From: Azotobacter chroococcum
GTDB taxonomy: Bacteria > Pseudomonadota > Gammaproteobacteria > Pseudomonadales > Pseudomonadaceae
Direction: 5' to 3'
Assembly: GCF_004339665.1 (NCBI RefSeq)
Contig: NZ_SMMU01000023.1
Span: 1 to 61,087 of the forward strand
DNA length: 61,087 bases
Positions 11,009 to 18,626 of the stretch are shown here, in pieces (the first letter of the stretch is position 1; every line of letters starts with the position of its first letter). The notes below the pieces were generated by a model. The model did no database searches, was not told the origin of the DNA, and saw only the letters and a list, made by a program, of their open reading frames with translations. The position numbers and the translations under genes are program-made.

Positions 11009-11232
11009 TTAGGGTCTGTTGAGGTTCTGGCGTGAGCCGCGTTGCCGCGCCAAATGCCGCCAGGCAAGGCGCGGGACGCCGCATGGCAGCATTTGCCGCG
11101 CAACCCGAAGGGACGGGGCCCGTCTGGCGCAGCACGGCGTCTCTCGTCGTTCATTTGGAATGACCAAACTTCTCTCCTCGTTCCTTGTTCTGCGCCAGAC
11201 GGGCCCTACGCCAAAACGTCAACAGACCCTAA
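11009..11232. mobile_element. MITE-like non-coding element between motB and cheA
   Basis: A 224-bp stretch bounded by 14-bp perfect inverted repeats (ttagggtctgttga at 11009-11022 and its complement at 11219-11232); the match continues imperfectly to 23 of 25 positions. The outermost TA could be a TA target duplication as left by IS630/Tc1-type transposases. Inside, a 17-bp perfect inverted pair (11116-11132 and 11190-11206) can form a further hairpin. No plausible coding sequence. The right repeat provides the TAG stop of motB, and the left repeat ends 24 nt before the cheA start. This is the signature of a non-autonomous miniature element; genome copy number cannot be seen here. Confidence 0.75.
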
Positions 11233-12161
11233 GGCCGGGCCTCTCGCCCGTCGGAGCCGTGGGCGGCATCCGGCGCCACGACATCGGCGGGCTTTTCGGT
11301 TGCGGGCGCCGTCGGCAGAGGGCCGTACTCCCGCTGGTCGAAAATCGCATCGGCGATGCGGCTGTCGAGGACGATCACGGCGATGCGCCGGTTGGCGGCA
11401 TCGTTCGGTCCGGCCCCCTGGAAAGGAATGCGGTCGGACATCCCCGAGGCGCGCAGCAGCTTTTCGGAGGCCAGTCCGCCGTTGACCAGCTCGCGCCGGG
11501 AAGCATTGGCACGCTCGGCGGACAGCTCCCAGTTGCTGTATCCCGCCTCGCCGCCGGCGTAGGGACGGCTGTCGGTATGCCCGGTGATCTGGATGCGGTT
11601 GGGCAGCTCGTTGAGCATCGGCGCAAGGGTGCGCAACAGGGTGCTCATGTAGGGGGCGACCCGGGCACTGCCGATCTCGAACATGGGCCGCTGCTCGGTA
11701 TCCACGAGCTGGATGCGCAGCCCTTCGGGCGTGAGGTCGATCAGGATCTGCTCCTTGAGTTCCTTGAGGATCGGGTCGACCGTCAATGCCGACTTGATGC
11801 GCCTTTCCAGCTGCTGCAGGCGTGCGCGCTCCTGCTCGTCGATCCGTCGCGACTCCAGTTGCGGGTCGATGCGAAAGTGCTCGCCCTCGGCGAAGTTCGG
11901 ATCGGGACCGCCGCCGGGGATGACGTTCCTGCTGGCTCCCTCGCGATCGCCGCCCATCAGCGCCACCACGAGCGGGGTACGGAAATACTCGGCGACCGCG
12001 GCCTTCTGGGCCTGACCGGCGTTGGCGAGCGTCCAGAGCACCAGAAACAGGGCCATCAGCGCCGTCATGAAATCGGCGAAGGCGATCTTCCAGGCACCGC
12101 CATGATGACCATGGGCGGCCTTCTTCTTGCGCCGGATGATGATGACGGGGCGGTCATTCAT
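11229..12161 (-). CDS. motB: MotB flagellar stator protein
   Basis: Stator subunit that anchors the proton channel to peptidoglycan. The 310-residue protein has a basic N-terminus, one membrane helix (about residues 25-48) with the channel aspartate D30 in AFADFMTALMALF, a plug/linker, and a C-terminal OmpA-like peptidoglycan-binding domain (IQITGHTDSRPYAG, then LSAERANASRREL). The start overlaps the motA stop by ATGA. The last codons run to the edge of the MITE-like element, whose inverted repeat carries the TAG stop, so the original C-terminus may have been altered by a few residues beyond the OmpA domain. Confidence 0.96.
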   Translation of the reverse strand: MNDRPVIIIRRKKKAAHGHHGGAWKIAFADFMTALMALFLVLWTLANAGQAQKAAVAEYFRTPLVVALMGGDREGASRNVIPGGGPDPNFAEGEHFRIDPQLESRRIDEQERARLQQLERRIKSALTVDPILKELKEQILIDLTPEGLRIQLVDTEQRPMFEIGSARVAPYMSTLLRTLAPMLNELPNRIQITGHTDSRPYAGGEAGYSNWELSAERANASRRELVNGGLASEKLLRASGMSDRIPFQGAGPNDAANRRIAVIVLDSRIADAIFDQREYGPLPTAPATEKPADVVAPDAAHGSDGREARP

Positions 12162-13033
12162 GCCGCGTCGGCTCCGGAGCTCTTGCTGTTGCGCACATGC
12201 TCCTCGAGTTCGGCGGCGCTGGGACGCTCGGCGCTATGCAGCGCCTTGCGACCGAACTCCACGGCCAGCTGCGGGGCGTAGCCGTTGAGGCTGGCGAGCA
12301 GGGTGACGCGCATGCACTGCAGCATCTTCACCGCCTCGCCCACCTGGCGGTCGACGCGGCTGGCCACTGGAGCGACCATCCCGTATGCCAGCAGGATGCC
12401 CAGGAAGGTGCCCACCAGGGCATGGGCAATCATCTGCCCCATCTCGTCCGGACCGGCATCCGCCATGCTCAGCGCCTTGACCACCCCCATGACGGCGGCC
12501 ACGATGCCGAAGGCCGGCAACGCGTCGCTGACCTTGTTCATGGCATCGACCGGCAGATGCGCCTCGTGCTCGAACTCCTCGATTTCGTGGACCATCAATT
12601 CATCGAGCTCATGGGGCGAGGTGTTGCCGCTGACCATCAGCCGCAGGTAATCGGTGAGAAAACCGATGATCATCGGATCCTGCACAACCTTGGGATAGGG
12701 AGCGAACAGCGCGCTGTCGCCCGGGCTGTCGATGTCCTTCTCGATGGCCATCATGCCCTCGCGCCGGGTCTTGCTCAGCAGGTTGAACAGCAATGCCATC
12801 AGCTCCATGTAGAGCGCCTTGTCGTAGCCGCTGGCACGCTTGAGACGCGAAAAGCTTCCCAGCGTGGCCTTGATGGTCTTGCCGTTGTTGGCAGCGATGA
12901 AGGCCCCCAGACCAGCCCCGCCGATGATGAGCAGCTCGAAGGGCTGGAACAGCGGCCCCAGGCTGCCACCGGACAGCGCATAGCCGCCGAATACCGAGAG
13001 CATGACAACGATGAGTCCTAGAGCGATCAGCAC
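12158..13033 (-). CDS. motA: MotA flagellar stator protein
   Basis: Proton-channel subunit of the stator that presses on FliG. The 291-residue membrane protein has four membrane segments, FQPFELLIIGGAGLGAFIA typical of MotA, and the DALPAFGIVAAVMGVV stretch with the conserved prolines. A GTG start (13033-13031) is chosen: GGAAGGA precedes it at good spacing and the enteric MotA N-terminus aligns from there. It is the first gene of motAB(-cheAW) and has its own sigma28 promoter about 35 nt upstream. Confidence 0.96.
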   Translation of the reverse strand: MLIALGLIVVMLSVFGGYALSGGSLGPLFQPFELLIIGGAGLGAFIAANNGKTIKATLGSFSRLKRASGYDKALYMELMALLFNLLSKTRREGMMAIEKDIDSPGDSALFAPYPKVVQDPMIIGFLTDYLRLMVSGNTSPHELDELMVHEIEEFEHEAHLPVDAMNKVSDALPAFGIVAAVMGVVKALSMADAGPDEMGQMIAHALVGTFLGILLAYGMVAPVASRVDRQVGEAVKMLQCMRVTLLASLNGYAPQLAVEFGRKALHSAERPSAAELEEHVRNSKSSGADAA

Positions 13034-13067
13034 AGGCGCGTCCTTCCAGAGAGCAGCGATACCGGGA

Positions 13068-13094
13068 ATATCGGCACGACAGTGCGATGCTTGA
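13068..13094 (-). promoter_or_regulatory. Sigma28 (FliA) promoter for motA
   Basis: Reading leftwards, TCAA (13094-13091), a 15-nt spacer, then GCCGATAT (13075-13068). The enteric sigma28 consensus is TAAA-N15-GCCGATAA, so eleven... ten of twelve positions match and the spacer is exact. The motA start is 34 nt downstream of the -10. Confidence 0.85.
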
Positions 13095-13118
13095 GAACCT
13101 TTCGGAAAACTTTGCCGC

Positions 13119-13140
13119 CCCCCCTGACGAAAGGGGGCCG
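13119..13140. other. GC-rich hairpin between flhC and motA
   Basis: A short inverted repeat of C-rich and G-rich arms (cccccct ... agggggg type, about six base pairs) lies downstream of flhC. Read leftwards it is followed only by a weak T run, so it is a poor intrinsic terminator. It may weaken read-through from flhDC into motA, which has its own promoter. Confidence 0.4.
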
Positions 13141-13177
13141 GCAGAACCCGCCAGGTTTGAAAGAGAGCCGGCCGAAC

Positions 13178-13759
13178 TCAGCTCTTGGCGCAGAGCTCCG
13201 GCAATACCGGCTCGCCGGCGGCCATCTGCAACTCGCTTTCGCGGCGCTTGCGCGTCTTGCCGGCACGCGAGGGCGGCTGGCAGATGCCGCAGACGAAATC
13301 CTTGGCCGGCGCATGGGCATGCGCCACGAACGAGCCGCCACAACAGGTGCACTGGATCATCTCCAGCATTTCGCTTTCGAAGAAGCGCACCAGCGTCCAG
13401 GCCCGGGTCAGACCGAGCACGAACTCGGTTTCGTCCAGCCGGACCTGCTCGAGATAGAGACGAAACGCCTTGACGAATGCCTCCATCCGCTCGCAGCCGC
13501 AATTGTCCAACAGCTGGCGATAGATCCCGTAGAACAGCGATGAATGAATGTTCGGCAGCCAGGTAATGAACCAGTCGGTGGAAAAGGGCAGCATGCCCTT
13601 CGGCGGCGACACGCCGCGCAACTCCTTGTACAAACGGATCAGCCGCCCCCGACTGAGATCGGTTTCGGTCTCCAGCACCTGCAGGCGGGCCCCCAGCTCG
13701 ATCAGCTCGATGGCCAGCTGCACCTGAAGCATTTCATTGACCAGACTTTTTTCCGTCAT
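13178..13759 (-). CDS. flhC: FlhC, flagellar master regulator subunit
   Basis: Forms the FlhD4C2 activator that switches on class II flagellar genes with sigma70 RNA polymerase. The 193-residue protein aligns along its length with enteric Flh[10 protein letters not shown] start, [41 protein letters not shown], and the zinc site cysteines CTCCGG and CGICQPPSR. Its ATG overlaps the flhD stop by ATGA. In Azotobacter vinelandii flhDC rather than fleQ is reported to control flagella, which fits the full enteric-like regulon here. Confidence 0.97.
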   Translation of the reverse strand: MTEKSLVNEMLQVQLAIELIELGARLQVLETETDLSRGRLIRLYKELRGVSPPKGMLPFSTDWFITWLPNIHSSLFYGIYRQLLDNCGCERMEAFVKAFRLYLEQVRLDETEFVLGLTRAWTLVRFFESEMLEMIQCTCCGGSFVAHAHAPAKDFVCGICQPPSRAGKTRKRRESELQMAAGEPVLPELCAKS

Positions 13760-14091
13760 CGTTCGGCATTCCCTGCCCATCCCCCCGACTGATCGGCGGA
13801 AACCATGAGCAGGGACGCATGAAGCCGTGCCAGCCCTGGCTCGCGGGAATTGTTCAGGACCCTGGTCAACTGCCCGGCATCTTCGAAGCCCGGCCGACAG
13901 ATCAGTTGATTGGTACGCGCCAGCTGCATCAGCTGCTTGCCCGATAACCCTGCCAGCAAGTTGGCCATCTCGTCGCTCAGCTTCAGACGAAAAATGGCAG
14001 TAGCGCGATCCTTGCGTAACAGCCGCTGCACCAGCAGCAGATAGGAAAGATTCAAATCCTGAATCTCGTCGATGAGGCTATCGGCAACCAT
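13756..14091 (-). CDS. flhD: FlhD, flagellar master regulator subunit
   Basis: Partner of FlhC; the FlhD ring shapes the DNA-binding hetero-hexamer. The start at 14091 gives a 111-residue protein ([20 protein letters not shown]) that matches enteric FlhD (INLSYLLLAQRL, then [13 protein letters not shown]) and has AAGGG upstream; a longer in-frame extension of some 70 residues shows no homology. First gene of flhDC. Its C-terminus ends [10 protein letters not shown]. Confidence 0.96.
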   Translation of the reverse strand: MVADSLIDEIQDLNLSYLLLVQRLLRKDRATAIFRLKLSDEMANLLAGLSGKQLMQLARTNQLICRPGFEDAGQLTRVLNNSREPGLARLHASLLMVSADQSGGWAGNAER

Positions 14092-14319
14092 TGACACCCT
14101 TGAAACTCCTAAACGATGCGCACTCCCGAACCTGGAACGCCCGCCCATCAAGATTCCCGAAAAAATCTCCGATCTAGAAATGTTTGGCGAAGCAAGTGTG
14201 AACAGCGTCAAAAAAACCGACGAGCGGAACGCCATTTTTTGAACTTTAGCATTCAAATGATGTATCGACCCTACCAACCTGCACAAAAGTCGCATATGCG
14301 AGGCAGGCATCCCTGCCCC
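14092..14319 (-). promoter_or_regulatory. flhDC control region with a 6-bp inverted repeat
   Basis: This 228-bp gap before flhD is clearly more AT-rich than its surroundings. It holds a perfect inverted repeat tttgaa-N8-ttcaaa at 14238-14257, which could be an operator, and TTGACG read leftwards at 14211-14206 as a possible -35 without a convincing -10. AlgU and the FNR homologue CydR are reported to repress flhDC in A. vinelandii, but the repeat does not fit the FNR box (TTGAT-N4-ATCAA), because its spacer is too long. No coding sequence seen. Confidence 0.45.
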
Positions 14320-14622
14320 TCACTCGACAGGCTCGCCGCGATCCGCCTCGAGGCCATAGGCCCAGACCAGCAGCTCAGCCACGACCTGATAGAGCTGCGG
14401 CGGAATCTGCGCATCCAGCTCCACCTGCATGAGCAGGCCGACCAGCTCCGGCGCGGCATGCACGGGAACGCCCTGACGCTGCGCCTCGGCAACGATGCGC
14501 TCGGCCAGCAGCCCATAGCCCTTGGCCACCACCCGCGGCGCGCCATCGCCCTCGCCATAGGCCAGCGCAAGCGCCTGGCAGCGCCCCCCCAAAGCGTCCC
14601 GGCCGCGTTGATCCTCACTCAT
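14320..14622 (-). CDS. Stand-alone FlhB C-terminal-domain protein (FhlB-like)
   Basis: A 100-residue protein matching only the cytoplasmic C-terminal domain of the export switch FlhB (RVVAKGYGLLAERI, then the VELDAQIPPQLYQVVAELL stretch). It lacks the membrane part and the NPTH autocleavage site; it starts roughly where cleaved FlhB-CC would. Such proteins occur in several bacteria and may modulate or partly replace FlhB-CC in substrate switching. The ATG overlaps the upstream fliK-like gene by 8 nt; last gene of the fliD operon. The real flhB is not in this window. Confidence 0.9.
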   Translation of the reverse strand: MSEDQRGRDALGGRCQALALAYGEGDGAPRVVAKGYGLLAERIVAEAQRQGVPVHAAPELVGLLMQVELDAQIPPQLYQVVAELLVWAYGLEADRGEPVE

Positions 14623-15715
14623 CGGAACTCTCCGCGACCTGCCGCGCATCAAGGCAACGCAAGGCCAGCTCCCCCGGACAGCATTGCCCGATACGCTCCC
14701 GCAAGAGCCCCTGGGTACGCGAAAAATAATCGAGCAGCGTTGGCGAAGCGGTGGCCATGCTCAGCGACAGGGATCGCGCGCCCAGCCAGGCCTCCACGTG
14801 CAGCGCGCCATGCACGGGCAACTCCAGATCCAGGCGCAAACACCACTGCGCCTCCTCCTGCACGGACTCCTCCCCGCCCCCACCCGGCCGGGCCAAGCCC
14901 TTCCGCTCCGCCTCCGGCGCCTGCACGAGCAGGGACATGAACAAGCCCGGCCAGGCTTCGCCCTCCCAGCGCAGGAGCGGACTGACCAGCAGCTCCAGCT
15001 GATGACGGACGAGCCCCTGCAGCTGTTCCCGGGAAAGCGCCGGCCCGCCCTGCAGAGCCTCCTCGCCGTGGAAGGAGGACTCGACAGGCAGCGACTCGCC
15101 ATCAGCGCTCTCCGGCAGGAGCGGCATCTGCACAGAGGAGGTCGCCCCTCCCCCTCCGCCGGCACGCGGCGAGGATGCCGCCTCCTCGGCCAAAGCCAGC
15201 CAGCCGCCCATCTGCGGCTCGCGAGCCAGCGCCTGCAGCGGCAGCTCGCCGCGATACCAGCGAGCCAGATGCGCCTCGTAGAAGAGCCCGCTTTCGCCGA
15301 TGCTCTGCCCGAGCAGGCCGGCGAGCAGGCTGGCAACAGGCGGCGTGCCGACGGAGGACAACAGCGGCGCGGCAGGCGTTATCGCTGAAGGACGCCCCGG
15401 ATGCCCGACGAGCAGGTCGGCAATGGTGCGCGCCGCCGGACTGAGCCGGGTCGAGTCGGAAGCCGGGCCCGCCGACTCCCCCGAAGATGCAGGGCGGGAG
15501 GCCTCCCCATCGCCGCGCGGCGCAGTCTGCGGCAGCGGCGCCAGAAGCTGCGGGCCGCGCGCATCCGTACGGGAATCGCCGTGCAGCGCACGCACCGCCC
15601 CGCCCGGGACGATCGGCTCCACCGGCCGATCGCCCTGCCTGGCCGCCGGCAGATCGACCCGCTTGCCCAACACCTGATGCAACAGGCTGTCGAGCAGCGG
15701 CGTGATCCCGCTCAC
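14615..15715 (-). CDS. Second FliK-like hook-length control domain protein
   Basis: A 366-residue protein, low-complexity and rich in Pro, Ala and Ser at the N-terminus, with a C-terminal region (about 270-360) resembling the FliK hook-length domain: a CLRLDLELPVHGALHVEAWL-like beta stretch followed by a helix. A GTG start overlaps the fliT stop (GTGA). The operon position between fliT and an FlhB-C protein recalls arrangements in betaproteobacteria. Because a standard fliK lies at 23952-25367, this is a paralogue; a role in substrate switching is likely but not proven. Confidence 0.75.
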   Translation of the reverse strand: MSGITPLLDSLLHQVLGKRVDLPAARQGDRPVEPIVPGGAVRALHGDSRTDARGPQLLAPLPQTAPRGDGEASRPASSGESAGPASDSTRLSPAARTIADLLVGHPGRPSAITPAAPLLSSVGTPPVASLLAGLLGQSIGESGLFYEAHLARWYRGELPLQALAREPQMGGWLALAEEAASSPRAGGGGGATSSVQMPLLPESADGESLPVESSFHGEEALQGGPALSREQLQGLVRHQLELLVSPLLRWEGEAWPGLFMSLLVQAPEAERKGLARPGGGGEESVQEEAQWCLRLDLELPVHGALHVEAWLGARSLSLSMATASPTLLDYFSRTQGLLRERIGQCCPGELALRCLDARQVAESSDE

Positions 15716-16095
15716 GGCAAGCCTTTGTCGAAGCGGTCGGCCGCCTGGTACACCAGCGCCGCGCCCACGACGGGACGATAGGTGCGATTCAGCTCGCGCT
15801 GGCGGCTCGAATTCATGATCAGCCGGCCGAGCTCATCGCGGCGCGCCAGCAGATGCGTGCGGATCTCCGCATCCAGCGCCAGGATCTGCTCCAGCAACTC
15901 GACCTTGCGCAGTTGCTCCTGCTGCCCGAGAGAGGCCCGGGCCTCCAGCTGCCGCAGCCTTTCGGCATCGACCAACCCACAGGACTTTTCCTGCAGCAGG
16001 GCCACCCAGTCGCCACGGCGAGCCAGTTCCAGCATGCTTTTCGACTGCTGCAGAAGCAGCTCGTAGGACGCGATGAGTTGCTGCCCCCCGTCCAT
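15712..16095 (-). CDS. fliT: FliT-like export chaperone
   Basis: Small helical protein expected to chaperone the cap protein FliD; in enterics FliT also binds FlhC to dampen class II expression. 127 residues, all alpha, with QLIASYELLLQQSKSMLELARRGDW typical of the family. ATG at 16095 is preferred because GGGGGAG lies seven nt before it; a TTG two codons upstream overlapping the fliS stop is the alternative. It sits between fliS and the second fliK-like gene. Confidence 0.85.
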   Translation of the reverse strand: MDGGQQLIASYELLLQQSKSMLELARRGDWVALLQEKSCGLVDAERLRQLEARASLGQQEQLRKVELLEQILALDAEIRTHLLARRDELGRLIMNSSRQRELNRTYRPVVGAALVYQAADRFDKGLP

Positions 16096-16097
16096 GG

Positions 16098-16496
16098 TCA
16101 ATCTCCCCCTGACTGGGGAACGATCTGTCGCCAGGCCGAGCCGATCTGCTCCAGCAGGGAAGCAGCCTCGTCCAGGCTGCGCTCGTCGTTGTGCAGGTTG
16201 GCCCGCAGCAGCAGCCGTGCCACATAGTCGTAGAGCTGCTCCAGCCGCCCGGCCAGCTCACCGCCGCGTTCGTGGTCCAGAGCGGCCAGCAGTCCCCGGT
16301 TGACGATATCGATCGCCTTGGAAATGGCCTTGCCCTTCTCGGCGACGTTACCTGCCTGCATGTGCAGCCGGGCCGTCCGGATCGCCGCCTGAGCCCCATC
16401 GAACAGCATCACGATCAACTGGTGGGGAGAGGCCGACATGACTCCGCTCTCAACCCCCACCCTGGCATAGGCGCCAGCGCCGCGCATGACAGTCAC
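16098..16496 (-). CDS. fliS: FliS flagellin export chaperone
   Basis: Binds flagellin and prevents premature polymerisation before export. 132 residues with the FliS core GAGAYARVGVES, SASPHQLIVMLFDGAQAAI, and YDYVARLLLRAN. The GTG start has AGGGGGA at proper spacing; an internal ATG three codons later is possible. Follows fliD by about 20 nt. The flagellin gene itself is not in the window. Confidence 0.95.
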   Translation of the reverse strand: MTVMRGAGAYARVGVESGVMSASPHQLIVMLFDGAQAAIRTARLHMQAGNVAEKGKAISKAIDIVNRGLLAALDHERGGELAGRLEQLYDYVARLLLRANLHNDERSLDEAASLLEQIGSAWRQIVPQSGGD

Positions 16497-16517
16497 GTCA
16501 AATCCCCCTTGTTTCGC

Positions 16518-17909
16518 TTACGAGTCGCCCAGCATCGCGCTCAAGGCATCGAACTGCTGGGTCAGATAGGTACTGGTCGAGTTCATCTGGGCGATCAGCG
16601 AATCGAGCGTCGAGAACTGCACGCGGTAACGCTCGATGGTCACGGCGATGCTGCTTTCCATACGCGAATAACGCTCGTCCAGCGCCTCGCTGCGCGATTC
16701 GAGCCCCTCGATGGCATTGCTGATCGCCCCCTCGTCATCGAGGATGTCGTCCAGCGTATCGCTCAGCGTGGCGGCCAGGCCCGGCTTGTCGGTGGTGCCG
16801 ACGAACAGCGCCTGGACATCCGCAAGATCGCCCTCGAGCGCCTCGGTCAGCTTGCCGTCGTCGACCTTCAGGGTGCCGTCGAGCTGCAGCGAGATCCCCA
16901 GGTCCGACAGGTAGCGATAGGTGCCCTCGTCGAGGCCGCCGGTAATCGCCTGGCGCAGCCGGCTCTGCACGCCGCGCAGCGTCGAGTCGCCGAGCAGGGT
17001 GCCGGCCTTGCCGCTGTCGGCATCGTAGGAGGTGAGGCTGTCGGTGGTGCTGTCCAGGGCGTTGAAGGCAGTGACGAAGCTGTCAATGGCCGACTTGATC
17101 GATGCGGTGTCGCGCTCGACGGTCAGGGTCTGCGCATCGCCGGTGGCGGAGACGGTCAGGGTCACCCCCTGCAGGGCGCCTTCGATCGTATTGCTCTGGC
17201 TGGTGATGGCCAGGCCGTTGACGGTCAGCTGGGCATCCTTGGCCGCCGCGGTTTCCTTGTAGCCGTTCGAATTGGTAGCGGCATCGTAGGGATTGAGCAA
17301 TGCGTTCAACTGATCGCCGCCGCTCCCCCCGTCGTCGAAGCTCACCGTCATGGCCGCCTCGGTGCCGGTCGCCTTGCTGCTCAGCGCCAGGCGCCAGGGC
17401 GTGCCGCTGCCGTCGTTGACGATCGACGCGGTGACCCCGCCCTTCTCGGCGTTGATAGCGTCGCGGATGCCTTCCAGGGAGTTGCCGCCGGCAGAAACCT
17501 CGATGGTCAGGGTTTCCTCGCCGCTCTGGATGGTCAGGGTGCCGGTGCCCAGGGCCGCCGTCTTGTCGGCCACCCCGGCGCTGGCCAGGCTGTGCGCCTG
17601 GGCAAGCTGGGTCGCCTGCACCTGGTAGCTGCCCGGCACCGCGCTGGAGGTCACCGCCACGCCCACGCCGCTGCCGCTGATGCGGCTGGTCTGGCCCTGG
17701 TAGGTGGAGGCCGTGGCGAGCTTCTCGACCGTGCCCTGCAGGCTGGTCAGGTAGCCCTGCAGGCGGCCGAAGGCGGAAATCCTGCTCTCGATGACGCTCT
17801 GCTGGCTGGTGATGGGGGTGAGCTTCAGGCGCTCGGCGGATTCGAGCTGATCCAGAAGACCGGTGAGATCGAGACCCGAGCCAACGCCCAGTGACGAGAT
17901 AGTAGCCAT
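16518..17909 (-). CDS. fliD: FliD filament cap protein
   Basis: Exported cap that folds flagellin at the filament tip. 463 residues with the N-terminal motif SSLGVGSGLDLTGLLDQL and a coiled C-terminus (ERYRVQFSTLDSLIAQMNST, then YLTQQFDAL) that are the conserved ends of FliD; the middle is variable, as expected for surface-exposed cap domains. ATG at 17909 has AAGGA upstream. First gene of fliD-fliS-fliT-fliK2-flhB' and preceded by a sigma28 promoter, consistent with a late (class III) gene. Confidence 0.96.
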   Translation of the reverse strand: MATISSLGVGSGLDLTGLLDQLESAERLKLTPITSQQSVIESRISAFGRLQGYLTSLQGTVEKLATASTYQGQTSRISGSGVGVAVTSSAVPGSYQVQATQLAQAHSLASAGVADKTAALGTGTLTIQSGEETLTIEVSAGGNSLEGIRDAINAEKGGVTASIVNDGSGTPWRLALSSKATGTEAAMTVSFDDGGSGGDQLNALLNPYDAATNSNGYKETAAAKDAQLTVNGLAITSQSNTIEGALQGVTLTVSATGDAQTLTVERDTASIKSAIDSFVTAFNALDSTTDSLTSYDADSGKAGTLLGDSTLRGVQSRLRQAITGGLDEGTYRYLSDLGISLQLDGTLKVDDGKLTEALEGDLADVQALFVGTTDKPGLAATLSDTLDDILDDEGAISNAIEGLESRSEALDERYSRMESSIAVTIERYRVQFSTLDSLIAQMNSTSTYLTQQFDALSAMLGDS

Positions 17910-17985
17910 GTCAGTCCTTGTGAAGCGGCGCGGCGGTCCGCGGCGCGGACGGCTGCGCGATAGCCGATTTCGTTGTCGCTTCAGG

Positions 17986-18012
17986 ATATCGACCACGCCA
18001 CGACAGACTTTA
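17986..18012 (-). promoter_or_regulatory. Sigma28 (FliA) promoter for fliD
   Basis: Reading leftwards, TAAA (18012-18009), a 15-nt spacer and GTCGATAT (17993-17986). The -35 and spacer match the sigma28 consensus exactly; the -10 differs at two positions. The site is 76 nt upstream of the fliD start and just beyond the fliE stop. Confidence 0.75.
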
Positions 18013-18033
18013 GCGACCATCCGCCGAACGTCC

Positions 18034-18360
18034 TCAGACCTGCATGCTCATCACTTCCTTGTAGGCGCTGACCAGGCGGTTGCGTACCTGCACGCCCATC
18101 TGGAAGGCCACACTGGCCTTCTGCATATCCACCATCACGTCGTTCAGGGCCACGCCCGGCTCGCCGGCCTGGAAGGCATCGGACCTGGCGCTGGCGGTCT
18201 GCTGCAACTGGTTGACCCGATGGATCGCCGCCTGGAGTTCGCCGGCAAAGCTTCCCGACACCACCCCGGCGGCCTGCGGACCCGAGGCCTGGGCACCAGC
18301 GGCCTGGGTGGCGAGAGTCTGCATCTGCTGCAGGGCGGACTGGATGACGGGCGAACTCAT
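18034..18360 (-). CDS. fliE: FliE hook-basal body junction protein
   Basis: Joins the MS ring to the rod and is the first axial export substrate. The 108-residue product ends [19 protein letters not shown] and [14 protein letters not shown], nearly identical to enteric FliE. ATG at 18360 is chosen by alignment; its ribosome site is weak. It is a single-gene unit divergent from fliF across a 266-bp gap. Confidence 0.95.
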   Translation of the reverse strand: MSSPVIQSALQQMQTLATQAAGAQASGPQAAGVVSGSFAGELQAAIHRVNQLQQTASARSDAFQAGEPGVALNDVMVDMQKASVAFQMGVQVRNRLVSAYKEVMSMQV

Positions 18361-18626
18361 GGACGGGGCCTGGACGATGGACGGCGGAAAAGTAGTTGCA
18401 AGCCTAACAACCCCGCCCTGCCGGGGAAGCGGCCAATTGACCCTAAAAGCACCGGCTTTTTGAACCTTTACGCGCCGGCGCTCCCCGGATAATGACGCTC
18501 GTCCAGAATCGCCCCGCTTTCCTGGCCCGTGCTTGCGCGACCAACGGCCCGGGTGCGTGCAACCCATCTCCAGAACCGGATTTTCCATGCTTGCCCTATC
18601 GCCCAAGCCCTCTGCCGGAGACACCC
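18361..18626. promoter_or_regulatory. Divergent fliE / fliF control region
   Basis: This gap must carry promoters in both directions. Visible elements are a GATAAT box at 18488-18493 (possible -10 for fliF), an inverted repeat aaaagc-accg-gctttt at about 18444-18460, and a candidate FlhDC half-site near 18381-18396 (gacggcggaaaagtag). The half-site is only a partial match to the enteric consensus. No gene seen. Confidence 0.4.

Noticed and set aside
14200-14260. FNR/CydR box upstream of flhD
   Set aside because: Expected from reports on A. vinelandii, but no TTGAT-N4-ATCAA was found; the visible repeat has an 8-nt spacer and different arms.
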